Notes under the pieces: model-generated | Told to the model about the DNA's origin: nothing | The model's input: the letters and a program-made list of their open reading frames with translations, nothing else | Database searches by the model: none | Translations under genes and position numbers: made by a program | Shown: positions 28,407 to 37,247 of the stretch, in pieces | Numbering within the stretch: position 1 is the stretch's first letter | How the letters are laid out: every line of letters starts with the position of its first letter | From: Aquimarina sp. RZ0 | GTDB taxonomy: Bacteria > Bacteroidota > Bacteroidia > Flavobacteriales > Flavobacteriaceae | Length of the DNA stretch: 63,999 bases | Reading direction: 5' to 3' | Assembly (NCBI RefSeq): GCF_008370685.1 | Contig: NZ_VTZU01000043.1 | Location: 1-63,999, forward strand

Positions 28407-29048
28407 ATGATAAAAAAAATGAGATTTTATCCGTTTTATTTATGCTTAGCATTAGCAATTATTACAACTTCTTGTGAAAAAGAAGATATAACAACATCAG
28501 AAAGCAGTGTTGAAAATTTTAGAGATTTTGAAAAGTTAAATGAAACAGAAACTGTTCAGATAAGTCCTTCTAATTTCGAAGTTGATGAACCTGCTTCATT
28601 CTTTGTTCCTACAGCTATCAATGATGAAATTACATTCACATCAGTAGTTGAGAATGATGAAATTTTGTTAAAAGCATTTGTTCCTTCTTCAATTGCATCA
28701 ACGTTTAATGTGTCTTTTGGCTTTAGTAACCCTAGTTCTATTTCAACAGAACTTGAAATAAATGGTGTTTCTTTAATAAGCAGATTTATTTTTAATGGAT
28801 CAGTGGTGTCTACTTCGATTAAATTACTTATCGATAGAACAGTTGAAGTGTTAGCTAACGGAGACAGTATAATAACTTTTAGATTGAAAGCAGCTAATGG
28901 GACTGCAGTTACTGGTCAGGAAATTCAAAGTTTTACAGGAGAATTCCTTTTAACATTGAGGTCTAAAATATCTCAGAGTGGACCAACCAATGGAGGTGGT
29001 TCAGGAGGTGCTTTATTTTTAGATCAAATATTAGAGTTTAATCTATGA
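28407..29048 (+). CDS. Hypothetical secreted lipoprotein
   Basis: Starting at ATG 28407, the 213-aa protein has a lipoprotein signal with lipobox ITTSC (Cys at about 22), followed by an acidic Ser/Thr/Glu-rich linker and a beta-rich domain (about 60-190) with alternating hydrophobic residues and FGFSNPSS. A Gly-rich GGGSGG hinge precedes the final LFLDQILEFNL. I do not recognise a family. The start at 28362 would put 15 residues before the signal peptide and is unlikely. It sits alone among repeats and gene remnants. Confidence 0.65.
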   Translation: MIKKMRFYPFYLCLALAIITTSCEKEDITTSESSVENFRDFEKLNETETVQISPSNFEVDEPASFFVPTAINDEITFTSVVENDEILLKAFVPSSIASTFNVSFGFSNPSSISTELEINGVSLISRFIFNGSVVSTSIKLLIDRTVEVLANGDSIITFRLKAANGTAVTGQEIQSFTGEFLLTLRSKISQSGPTNGGGSGGALFLDQILEFNL

Positions 29049-29081
29049 ATATTTAGGCATACTTCATCATATTATATTTAA

Positions 29082-29257
29082 TTTAACCCAGATCATGCGC
29101 ATAAAAATTTCATTACGAAGGATGAACCTCAGTAATAAATACAGACATTTTACAGGTTTTAGCAGCGCTCACTGATTAAATTTGAAAATGTAGCAGATCT
29201 CTGGATTTGAAATGGTTTCACAAGTTATAATAGGTTTGTTATATAATCTGGGTTAAA
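29082..29257. mobile_element. Family F MITE-like element (176 bp)
   Basis: TTTAACCCAGAT (29082-29093) and ATCTGGGTTAAA (29246-29257) are perfect 12-bp terminal inverted repeats. The interior has no ORF. No second copy was seen in the window. It follows the lipoprotein gene. Confidence 0.6.
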
Positions 29258-29275
29258 AATATGCCAAAGAATGAG

Positions 29276-29325
29276 AATACCACCTTATCTTTAAAAACCG
29301 TCGTTTTTAAAGATAGGGTGGTATT
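29276..29325. repeat. Very long near-perfect hairpin (23-bp stem, 4-base loop)
   Basis: AATACCACCTTATCTTTAAA plus AAC (29276-29298) pairs with 29303-29325 with a single G-T wobble around the loop CGTC. A stem this long is beyond a usual terminator. It has no T-tract and lies 19 bp after element F. Confidence 0.8.
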
Positions 29326-29689
29326 GTTCTATGGAATCACTTCTTTTATAGGACTAGTAGTTTTTATTAATCTGTATTTGAAATTTCCTTCAATTAGATA
29401 TTCCATATCTGGCTATGAAGCCCAAAGAATCCTTTATCTAAAAAAAAATCTTAATTTTTCTGCCAAACTAAAAAAGTTAAGATGAGTTCTAAGTAAAACT
29501 CCTCATTTACAGCGCATATGATAAAAGCCATGTGTTTGTAAAAAGAAGAAACCCCATGTTGTGATTGACTCACTTTTAGTACGGTAAACGTCTGTAATGA
29601 TTAATGTATTGAAGTGATTTAAATTTTTTTGATTCTGGCGGGAAGAGTTATTTTTTGATCAATTGAAGTGTTTTTCCTATACAAAAGTA

Positions 29690-29779
29690 GGGTATGACAA
29701 CCTATTTTTTTTTGATTCAGTAGCAGAAGATTAAATAAATCAAAAGAAATATGATAATAGGGGAAAAATTGTCATACCC
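29690..29779. repeat. Family E inverted-repeat unit, copy E2 (90 bp)
   Basis: GGGTATGACAA (29690-29700) and TTGTCATACCC (29769-29779) are perfect 11-bp inverted repeats. The interior (TTTTTGATTCAGTAGCAGAA and beyond) matches E1. Confidence 0.75.
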
Positions 29780-29804
29780 AAAAAAGTTAGTGTTTATTAA
29801 AGGA

Positions 29805-29850
29805 TTACTTTTTTATAAATCTAACCAACTGGTCATTAATTTTTAAAAAG
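29805..29850 (-). pseudogene. Second remnant of a T9SS sorting-domain end
   Basis: On the - strand the last codons before TAA (29805-29807) read FLKINDQLVRFIKK, closely resembling the remnant at 27842 (FLNINDQVITFMKK). The spacing to family E is also the same type, so both derive from one duplicated gene end. Confidence 0.55.
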
Positions 29851-30611
29851 GTTTTAAGATTATTTAGTATTTGTATAATTTGTGGTTCAAACATCAAGCA
29901 GTAAGGTTGAATAAGTTCGATACAAAAAAAGCTAAGGTTTTAAAAAAATCTGAAAAGAGAGTAAAACTTCATTCTTATTGTTAAATTGATTTTAAGGGTT
30001 AAAATATTAGTACACTATATATAATAAACAGCTAAAAACACTTTTACCCTATTGATCATCCCCATTTTTTTTCAAAACCATCAATTTTAAAGAGAAGGAT
30101 GGGGTTTATTACAATGATTACAAGAGCTTTAGTAGTTGTTTTCTTTTTACAAACCTGAAAAGGTTTTCCAGACTTTAAAACATTAGTGAAATCAGGGGAT
30201 GGCGAACTTTATTGTTAAATTTTCGGGGGATGGCTAATTTTATCTGTATGTAAAAATCCTCACTCGTAGACTTATTACAATTTTTATTGATACCAAAAAT
30301 ACTTTTTGCATCCTGTGTTTTGTGGTTTTCGTTTATGCACAAAATCTAGTCAACACCTGTACAGCATTATTCTCGCTTAAAAAAAAGAAAACAAAACTGC
30401 ATTTGCCACTAAAAAGAAAATATTACGGATAGTCAACACTATTTCTGATTTAAAAAATACTCAAATCAAAAAGTGATATAATAAGGTGTAACTCAAGGAT
30501 ACAGCTTCTTTTTATCTCGAAATAAAGAAAAAAAAGTTTAAATAAGTAATTTTTAGTTTAGAAGCAGCACAACAGCAATCGCAAATGGTGTTCTTATTAT
30601 ATTCGAAATTT

Positions 30612-32054
30612 TCAAAACAATAATGACACATAAAACTTAAACAAGAGTACTAGTAAAATAACTGAAATAATATTAAGAATTACCCCTACTTTTACCATCT
30701 CTGATACTTTTACATATCCACTGGCAAATACGATTGCATTAGGAGGCGTTGCCATAGGTAGCATAAAAGCACAACTAGCCGCCATAGTAACGGGTATTAA
30801 CATATGTAAAATTGGTATATCCAATCCTATAGCAATCCCTGCTACTACAGGGACAAAAATTGCTACTAATGCCACATTGCTCATAAGCTCGGTCATGAAT
30901 AACATAAAAATGATGAGTAATAATGTTACTATGGTAATGCTTAATCCTTGATTTGCTGCAATAGTATTAGCGACCAATTCAATTAAACCAGCATGAGATA
31001 AGCCACTTGCCAATGCTAATCCTCCACCAAAAAGAATGAGTATTCCCCAAGGTAGTTTTTGCGTATCTTTCCATAGCAAAGGAAACTCTCCTTTAGATAA
31101 CCTAAAAGGAATGACAAACAAAGCAAATGCTCCTAACATACTGATACCGGTGTCCGAAAGTTTTAAATCAGGAAAAAAACCATTAATAGTGGTTCTGGAA
31201 ATCCACATAAAAATCACAAGAGAAAAAATAATCAAAACCCTTCTCTCTATAGCAGAGATTTTTCCGAGTTTTTTTAATTCGTCATGTATGACATCTTTGG
31301 AAGCTGTAAAATTCCTGATATGATTAGGGTAAATCCATTTTACAATCACAAAATAGATAACAGCAATCATCAATATAGAAAAAGGAAAAGCTAATAGCAT
31401 CCAATTAAGAAATGATATTTCTATTTGATACTCATTTTCTAAAAAACCAACGAGTACAGAGTTTGGAGGAGTACCAATGATGGTAGCAACACCACCTACA
31501 TTAGCAGAAAAAGCAATACCTAACATAATACTAAGTGCAAAATTGCGATCATTTTTAGTAAATCCATTTTTAGCATCAACCAATAAATCAATTACAGACA
31601 ATGCAATCGGTAACATTACTACTGTACAGGCTGTATTACTAATCCACATACTCATAAATGCTGTAGCAATCATAAACCCAAGAATTACTCGATCAGGACT
31701 TGTGCCGGTAATTCTAATGATAGACAATGCTATTCTTTTATGCAGATTCACCTTTTCTAAGGCTAATGCCATAACAAACCCGCCAAAAAACAGAAAAACA
31801 ATGGGGCTTCCATAACTTTGAGTAACTGTTTTTAAGTCCAAAACACCTAGCATCGGAAATAAAATCAGCGGAATCAAAGCAGTAACAGATATAGAAACAG
31901 CTTCAGTAATCCACCAAACGATCATCCATACTGCAACAGAAATTACCTTGTCAGCAATTCCAGAAACTAATATAAAAGGTAGATTGATCAATCCCAGAAA
32001 TAATATGGGGCCTGCGAGGAGTCCTATTTTCTTAATCAATGGATAGGTTGTCAT
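30612..32054 (-). CDS. DASS-family (SLC13-type) anion:sodium symporter
   Basis: The 480-aa inner-membrane protein has about 11-12 helices. Family signatures are visible: WITEAVSISVTALIPLILFP (about 48-67), SNTACTVVMLPIA (about 119-131), a Na-site-type SANVGGVATIIGTPPN (about 182-197), and the second-repeat MATPPNAIVFASGY near the C-terminus. These carry dicarboxylates, citrate or sulfate with sodium; the substrate cannot be told. The ATG directly follows the TAA of the upstream gene, so translation is coupled. Confidence 0.9.
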   Translation of the reverse strand: MTTYPLIKKIGLLAGPILFLGLINLPFILVSGIADKVISVAVWMIVWWITEAVSISVTALIPLILFPMLGVLDLKTVTQSYGSPIVFLFFGGFVMALALEKVNLHKRIALSIIRITGTSPDRVILGFMIATAFMSMWISNTACTVVMLPIALSVIDLLVDAKNGFTKNDRNFALSIMLGIAFSANVGGVATIIGTPPNSVLVGFLENEYQIEISFLNWMLLAFPFSILMIAVIYFVIVKWIYPNHIRNFTASKDVIHDELKKLGKISAIERRVLIIFSLVIFMWISRTTINGFFPDLKLSDTGISMLGAFALFVIPFRLSKGEFPLLWKDTQKLPWGILILFGGGLALASGLSHAGLIELVANTIAANQGLSITIVTLLLIIFMLFMTELMSNVALVAIFVPVVAGIAIGLDIPILHMLIPVTMAASCAFMLPMATPPNAIVFASGYVKVSEMVKVGVILNIISVILLVLLFKFYVSLLF

Positions 32055-32582
32055 TTATTTTTTACTGCTGCTACCTGTAAATTGTTGTGATTTATTTTTA
32101 AAAAGAACATTAAAAGTAGTTAAACTACCATAAATTCGGGTTATATATTGTTGTAAATCGATTTTTTCCTGATCATCTAGATGAGAGGAGCTATTAATCT
32201 TTTGTTCCATTACCCTAATTCTATCCCTAACCATTACTATTTTATGAAAAAAGGTGTCGATAGGTATTTCTTTGGACGCCAGATTAGAATCCCCCGGTGT
32301 CATAATAAGATTGCCACCTTTCCACTTATCTGCAATAGGAATTATTTCTGAGATGTCGCTATATTTTTTTAAAAGATCTCTAAAAGTCTTTTCTACTTCA
32401 AAAAAGCTTACTGTATCAACTTCATCTTCGACGCCTTCAATTACCTCAAAATCTTCCTGGACATCAATAGTTTCTAATCCGTTTTCTATAAAGGTAACCC
32501 AATACATTCTTGATGTAACATTGGTAATAACACCTAAGCCATGAGTAGGATGTTTTATTCTGGAACCTATTCCTAATATCAT
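32055..32582 (-). CDS. Conserved protein with N-terminal CarD/Tudor-like beta domain
   Basis: The 175-aa cytoplasmic protein opens with IGSRIKHPTHGLGVITNV (about 5-22), the small beta-barrel pattern seen in CarD and in UvrD C-termini, then an acidic EVIEGVEDEVDTV linker and a helical C-terminal half (about 60-165). It could bind RNA polymerase or nucleic acid (inference from the N-terminus alone). Its TAA is followed directly by the ATG of the symporter gene, an odd pairing by function. Confidence 0.65.
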   Translation of the reverse strand: MILGIGSRIKHPTHGLGVITNVTSRMYWVTFIENGLETIDVQEDFEVIEGVEDEVDTVSFFEVEKTFRDLLKKYSDISEIIPIADKWKGGNLIMTPGDSNLASKEIPIDTFFHKIVMVRDRIRVMEQKINSSSHLDDQEKIDLQQYITRIYGSLTTFNVLFKNKSQQFTGSSSKK

Positions 32583-32683
32583 TATTTATTATTTTTGATC
32601 TAAAATAATAACATTAATGTTCATCATAAAATTTTATTTAAATTAATTAGGCACTACATTATACAACAAGATTTATATTACAG

Positions 32684-32844
32684 TGAACTCATCTTGAGTA
32701 CTGATTTGACCTATAAAATTCACATGTTGCGTGCTAATTTTGTTGATTTTTTAACCGTAGCTATGGCTGTGTTGAAAAAAAACAACTTCATTATAATATA
32801 AAAGCCAAACTTTTCGGTTGAAAACCACTATTCAAGATGAGTTC
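32684..32844. mobile_element. Family B short palindromic element (161 bp)
   Basis: TGAACTCATCTTGA (32684-32697) and TCAAGATGAGTTCA (32831-32844) are perfect 14-bp terminal inverted repeats. AGCTATGGCT (32759-32768) lies at the exact centre. No ORF. It has different ends from families A and C but the same length and centre. Confidence 0.85.
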
Positions 32845-32938
32845 AGTAAGTTCTTATTAGCATGACTCAAATAAAAGAGCAGATTTTAGAAAATAATTTT
32901 AAATCAGAAATAGAAAAAGTCAATATGAGTTCATAGTA

Positions 32939-33664
32939 TTATCCATTATTGAGGTTAAATCGTACCAGATTTGTGTGAACTTTCTTTTTTGTAAGTTCAA
33001 TAATTCTATATCCAAATGTTTTGTTAGTTATACTTATAAGATTTGGTGTTTTGACCACTTGATAGGAACTGGCAGGCGTAATGTATTGACAAATATTGCT
33101 AATATTTCTTTTGTCTTCAAAATGATAATGACCGCAAAAAATTGTAACATCATTATCAAAACTTACTAATTTATTTTTTATAAGATCCCTTCCTTTTAAG
33201 GCATAGTGCTTATCAATTTCTGCATCAACAGCTAAAATTGGATGATGTATGAAGAGTACGATTTTTTTTGAGGTTGTTAGTTCTTTTGTAAACCAGTCAA
33301 ACTGTTCTTGATCTATGGAGTCAGAACTCGAATCCAGAAACAGAAGCTTATAATAACTTAATTCTTTACTATAATATAATGCTCCCCGTTCTCTAACCAC
33401 TCCATCATTGTAATATTTTATAACTTCATTGTAATCATCGTGATTTCCTAAGGTAATAGCAATAGTATAATTCTGTAGAGATTCAAAAAACCATTTGTTT
33501 GCTGTTTTTTCACCAATATCTCCTCCCAATATAATTTCATCAATACCTCTTGAGGAGATATCATCCAGAATTATGTTCCAGTTTTTACGAGCATCAACCT
33601 TTTGATCAATTGTAAACGGTTCGTCTAGATGAATATCGGTTACATATGCAATTTTTTTATTCAT
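32939..33664 (-). CDS. Calcineurin-like metallophosphoesterase
   Basis: The 241-aa protein has the full dinuclear metal motif series: D-x-H (DIHLDE at 10-15), GGDIGE (about 46-51), GNHDD (about 72-76), a HHP block (LFIHHPIL) and GHYH (about 181-184). It has no signal peptide, so it is cytoplasmic. Substrate (phosphodiester, nucleotide or protein) cannot be read from sequence. It stands alone between family B and a gap. Confidence 0.88.
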   Translation of the reverse strand: MNKKIAYVTDIHLDEPFTIDQKVDARKNWNIILDDISSRGIDEIILGGDIGEKTANKWFFESLQNYTIAITLGNHDDYNEVIKYYNDGVVRERGALYYSKELSYYKLLFLDSSSDSIDQEQFDWFTKELTTSKKIVLFIHHPILAVDAEIDKHYALKGRDLIKNKLVSFDNDVTIFCGHYHFEDKRNISNICQYITPASSYQVVKTPNLISITNKTFGYRIIELTKKKVHTNLVRFNLNNG

Positions 33665-34260
33665 AGAAAAGAGATATGGTATAGTATTTCATTTTCTTTG
33701 AAAAAAGGCAGTAGCAACAATTTTTAGAATCTGCCTTCTGTTGATTAACGTATATTTCTACTCCAGATTCCGAAAAATTTTTAAAACGCTTTCTTAGTAT
33801 TCTAATGCACCTTTCTGTTGATATTCACCAAAAGGGAGTGCAATTTCTGAATAATTTTCAATTTCACTACTAACTATCGATTCAAGGAATAAGTAATATA
33901 ATACTGCTTTAAAAATAGTAAAATATAAAAAGCAAACTTGAATGGTGAGTTTTAATCGGGAAATGATATTGTTATGAATTTTGGTAATTGGTAAAGTGAT
34001 CAAGAATTGGTTAACTTTTATTTGACGTATTTTTTGAGTATAACAAAGAATTTAAATAGCACTCTTGAGAAGAATACGGCAGTAGGAAATAAGTTTTTTC
34101 TTACAATAGGTGTAAGATCTTTCTTTAACTATTTTTTGTAAAGCTCTTTTTTACAGTGTTTTATGTTTTATGTAGCAATTTTTAAAATGTTAAAAAAAGT
34201 TAATATGTGTATTTTATCTATATATTTGATCACTTAAACGATAAAATAGGTAATTTAATT
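33665..34260. other. Gene-free region upstream of the beta-barrel gene
   Basis: No supported gene. TATATTTG (34223-34230) fits the Bacteroidota -7 box and may be the promoter of the gene at 34261. A 69-codon antisense ORF here is compositionally weak. Confidence 0.35.
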
Positions 34261-34815
34261 ATGAAAAAACTTTTACTTTTTACTACAATCGCAGTTTTAG
34301 GAGTAACCGCAATGAATGCACAGGTCAAATTTGGATTTGGATTAGGCTACGCGGCTCCTTTAGGAGATATTGCAGATTTTACTGATGGTGGTATTGCAGG
34401 TCATGCAGAATTGGGGTATGGTATTACAGATAATATCGATGTTTCTTTATACTATCAGGGTGATTTTTTGATAGGAGCTGATATACAGGGAGATACTGTA
34501 GCTTCTTTTGGGAACGTAACGCTTGGTAGTTTTATGCTTAATGGTCGTTATTTTTTTAAGGAAGACGGTTTTAGACCTTACGGAAGTTTAGGGATAGGGA
34601 TTACAAGTATAGGATCTATTGATATCGAAGGAGATGGACAAACAGTTTCTACCGGAGAAAGTTCATCTAATTTTTCCTTTCGTCCGGCAATAGGATTTAA
34701 ATATAAGGTGCTTAACTTTAATGTCGCTTATTTGAGTGGCGGTAAAAGTGGAGAAGCATCTGTAGGTAACATTACTGCTAATGTTGGTTTATTGTTTACT
34801 TTCGGAGGAAAGTAA
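34261..34815 (+). CDS. Small outer-membrane beta-barrel protein
   Basis: From ATG 34261, the 184-aa protein has a signal peptide (about 1-20, ending MNAQ) and alternating-residue beta strands: FGFGLGYAAPLGDI, GHAELGYGITDNIDVSLYYQGDF, FMLNGRYFFK, RPYGSLGIGI, FRPAIGFKYKVLNFNVAYLSG, with a C-terminal aromatic strand end (GLLFTFGGK). This is the OmpW/porin-family-like eight-strand layout. The longer frame from 34207 adds a non-signal stretch and is rejected. A terminator follows 23 bp after the stop. Confidence 0.85.
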   Translation: MKKLLLFTTIAVLGVTAMNAQVKFGFGLGYAAPLGDIADFTDGGIAGHAELGYGITDNIDVSLYYQGDFLIGADIQGDTVASFGNVTLGSFMLNGRYFFKEDGFRPYGSLGIGITSIGSIDIEGDGQTVSTGESSSNFSFRPAIGFKYKVLNFNVAYLSGGKSGEASVGNITANVGLLFTFGGK

Positions 34816-34837
34816 TTGTTTTAGTTATATTTGATTA

Positions 34838-34865
34838 AAAGCGGTCTTATGATCGCTTTTTTTGT
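34838..34865 (+). terminator. Intrinsic terminator of the beta-barrel gene
   Basis: AAAGCGGTC pairs with GATCGCTTT (one G-T) around a short loop and runs into T7 just after the beta-barrel stop codon. Confidence 0.8.
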
Positions 34866-34990
34866 GTCTAAAAATGTCACATTCATTATTTATATGACTT
34901 TTTTTTGAGATAATAATAAAAATTAAAATAAAACGATACAGAAATACCTTTTGTATCATTTTTTGTTTAATTTTACCGACTAGTTAACGA

Positions 34991-35170
34991 AAGGGGCTAA
35001 GGCCGACGATTTAGAGTTACTATTATGAAAACGTTAAAAATTACATCTACAGAAAGTAAAATTCAATTAATGCATATAATAGGTATGATACATATACCTG
35101 TACGCCGTTTTCGTCGCCCCTTGGGGGTTTAAAATTTTTATGAAGTAGGTGCGCCCTACTTCCCCTAGTG
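34991..35170 (+). promoter_or_regulatory. Candidate arginine attenuator leader
   Basis: The region holds alternative GC-rich pairings unusual in this AT-rich DNA. AAGGGGC (34991-34997) is complementary to GCCCCTT (35116-35122); the same CCCC can pair with the GGGGG directly after (35123-35127), and GGGGG can pair with CCCC at 35162-35165. A 7-bp hairpin AAGTAGG/CCTACTT (35143-35149, 35155-35161) lies between. The arginine codons of the leader ORF overlap the switching segment. It precedes the arginine operon by about 300 bp. A regulatory role is inference; the complementarities are visible. Confidence 0.6.
35025..35132 (+). CDS. Arginine-rich leader peptide of the arg/pro operon
   Basis: A 35-codon ORF from ATG 35025 to TAA 35130-35132 ends in PVRRFRRPLGV. 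The four arginines are encoded CGC CGT TTT CGT CGC (35103-35117), a cluster of CGN codons immediately before the G/C switch segments. Placed upstream of an arginine biosynthesis operon, this is the pattern of a ribosome-stalling leader peptide sensing Arg-tRNA supply. There is no homology to a protein that I know. The alternative is a chance ORF, but position and codon content argue against that. Confidence 0.6.
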   Translation: MKTLKITSTESKIQLMHIIGMIHIPVRRFRRPLGV

Positions 35171-35427
35171 AAATATTCCATATAGTATTGATAGTGTAAA
35201 TTTTTTATAAACAAAAATATTGTTTGATAAAAAAGCGTATATCACTTTACAAAAACACCTTACCTGGAATGAAATCAATAAAATAGATAACAATTAAAAC
35301 TTTTTGATATTAATAATTCAATTTTAAAATGAGTTATTTCTAATTAATTAATTAGATAGGAGAATCAAAAAGAAATTTAAAACTGAATTACATCTGACCT
35401 TGTGAAAAAGGAGATATAAATGAACAG

Positions 35428-36069
35428 ATGAAACAGATAAAAATTATTAAAGCGACTCAGGATCATTTTCGGTATGCTCAGGAAATATGTGATGTGATAT
35501 CGGATTCTGCAAAAGTTAGAGGAACAGGTATTGCTAAACGTACTCCAGATTATATACAAGCAAAGATGGAGAATGGAAATGCAATTATAGCCTTGTGTAA
35601 TGGTGATTTTGCCGGATTTTGTTATATCGAAGTCTGGGGACACGAAAAATACGTGGCACATTCTGGACTTATTGTTCATCCTAATTATAGAAATCAGGGA
35701 TTGGCTAAAAAAATAAAGGAATTTACGTTTAACTATTCGTTAGAAAAATATCCTTCGTCAAAAGTTTTTGGAATAACAACAGGACTGGCAGTCATGAAAA
35801 TAAATTCTGATTTGGGATATAAGCCAGTTACATTTTCTGAACTGACAGATGACCCTAAGTTTTGGAATGGCTGTAAAACTTGTACTAATTATGAAATTCT
35901 TACTGCCAAAGATCATAAAATGTGCTTATGCACAGGAATGTTATACGATCCAATAAAACAGACCCCAAAAAAGGAAAAGTGGTTTGATAAAAAAATATTA
36001 AAAAGATTAAAAAATATCAAGCAGACAATGCTTGCTAGCAATAAACAATTGTTGTTATGGAAAAAGTAG
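35428..36069 (+). CDS. GNAT N-acetyltransferase of the arginine operon (putative glutamate acetyltransferase)
   Basis: The 213-aa protein has the GNAT core with acetyl-CoA loop VHPNYRNQGLAKKI (about 91-104), plus a C-terminal cysteine cluster (CKTCTNYEIL then MCLCTG), which suggests a metal site. As first gene of the operon it is the natural candidate for the first arginine step, glutamate N-acylation (inference). The next gene, argG, starts 13 bp before this stop codon, so translation is coupled. Confidence 0.75.
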   Translation: MKQIKIIKATQDHFRYAQEICDVISDSAKVRGTGIAKRTPDYIQAKMENGNAIIALCNGDFAGFCYIEVWGHEKYVAHSGLIVHPNYRNQGLAKKIKEFTFNYSLEKYPSSKVFGITTGLAVMKINSDLGYKPVTFSELTDDPKFWNGCKTCTNYEILTAKDHKMCLCTGMLYDPIKQTPKKEKWFDKKILKRLKNIKQTMLASNKQLLLWKK

Positions 36070-37247
36070 TAGTAGCATATAGTGGAGGTCTAGATACTTC
36101 GTATTGTGTAAAATATCTAATTCATGAAAAGAATCTGGAGGTACATACGATATTAGTAAATACAGGTGGATTTTCTGACGAAGAACTAAAACAAACTGAA
36201 AAGAGAGCCTATGAGCTGGGAAGCACCTCTCATGTTAATAAAACAATTCTAGATGAGTTTTACCAAAAAGCAGTTAAATACTTGATTTTTGGAAATGTCC
36301 TCAAAAATAATACGTATCCGCTTTCTGTTAGTGCAGAAAGAATTTTTCAGGCGATTGAAGTGATCAATTATGCTAAAAGCGTAGGTGCAAAATATATTGC
36401 GCATGGGAGCACAGGAGCGGGAAATGACCAAATTAGATTTGATGTTATTTTTCAAACGTTAGCACCCGAAATTGAAATTATTACGCCTATCAGAGATTTA
36501 AAACTATCTCGGCAGGAAGAGGTCGAGTTTCTAGAAAAACATGGAGTGCATTATAGCTGGGAGAAAGCTCAATATTCTATAAATAAAGGGGTTTGGGGTA
36601 CTAGTGTAGGTGGAAAAGAGACCTTGACATCACATAGTGCTTTACCCGATAATGCATATCCAAGCCAGCTCGAAAAAGAAAAAGAAGAAACAATAACGTT
36701 ACATTTTGAAAAAGGAGAATTAAGAGGGTTAGATGGAGTAAAAGATACACCTGTCAATACTATTCAAAAACTAGAAAAATTAGCAAGCGCTTTTGCTATA
36801 GGAAGAGATATTCACGTAGGAGATACAATTATAGGTATTAAAGGAAGAGTAGGCTTTGAGGCTGCTGCGCCACTAGTTATTATTAAAGCCCATCACTTGC
36901 TGGAAAAACATGTATTGACCAAGTGGCAACAATATTGGAAAGAACAATTGGCGAATTGGTACGGGATGTTATTACACGAAGGCAATTACTTAGATCCTGT
37001 GATGCGTAATATAGAAGTATTCCTGGATGATTCTCAGAAATCAGTTACTGGTGACGTGAGAGTAAGGCTGAAACCATATCATTTTACCTTAGAAGGAATC
37101 GAATCAGCATTTGATATGATGAAATCTGATTTCGGTCAATATGGTGAGATGAATAACTCCTGGACATCAGATGATGCAAAAGGTTTTATAAAAATTTATG
37201 GCAATGCTAATAAAATATATCACAACGTAAATCCAACTGAATTATGA
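36057..37247 (+). CDS. argG: Argininosuccinate synthase
   Basis: The enzyme joins citrulline and aspartate using ATP. The 396-aa protein has the N-type ATP loop AYSGGLDTSY (8-17) and AHGSTGAGNDQIRF (about 117-130), family-diagnostic. The start overlaps the GNAT gene by 13 bp and its stop overlaps argC (ATGA). It appears early in the operon although it acts late in the pathway. Confidence 0.96.
   Translation: MEKVVVAYSGGLDTSYCVKYLIHEKNLEVHTILVNTGGFSDEELKQTEKRAYELGSTSHVNKTILDEFYQKAVKYLIFGNVLKNNTYPLSVSAERIFQAIEVINYAKSVGAKYIAHGSTGAGNDQIRFDVIFQTLAPEIEIITPIRDLKLSRQEEVEFLEKHGVHYSWEKAQYSINKGVWGTSVGGKETLTSHSALPDNAYPSQLEKEKEETITLHFEKGELRGLDGVKDTPVNTIQKLEKLASAFAIGRDIHVGDTIIGIKGRVGFEAAAPLVIIKAHHLLEKHVLTKWQQYWKEQLANWYGMLLHEGNYLDPVMRNIEVFLDDSQKSVTGDVRVRLKPYHFTLEGIESAFDMMKSDFGQYGEMNNSWTSDDAKGFIKIYGNANKIYHNVNPTEL

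Larger units (their letters stand above)
29486..30611. other. Long gene-free region with decayed gene ends and repeats
   Basis: Of 1.1 kb, 29690-29779 is family E and 29805-29850 is a T9SS tail remnant. Around 30290-30460 a signal-peptide-like stretch (VFVYAQN) in a short broken frame hints at another decayed gene, but frames do not persist. I see nothing else. Confidence 0.5.

Noticed and set aside
29261..29485. 74-codon + strand ORF containing a membrane-like stretch
   Set aside because: Its first 20 codons are the arms of a 23-bp hairpin; coding is doubtful, so only the hairpin is reported.
7579..29560. Shared 17-mer AAGAAACCCCATGTTGT at about 7579 and 29546
   Set aside because: Flanking sequences do not align, so it could be chance or a very old repeat end.
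30290..30460. Possible remnant of another TPR-LuxR-like gene (signal-like VFVYAQN)
   Set aside because: Frames break within a few tens of codons and no TPR or HTH block is recognisable.
33794..34003. 69-codon - strand ORF in the gap before the beta-barrel gene
   Set aside because: No recognisable domain and no regulatory context.
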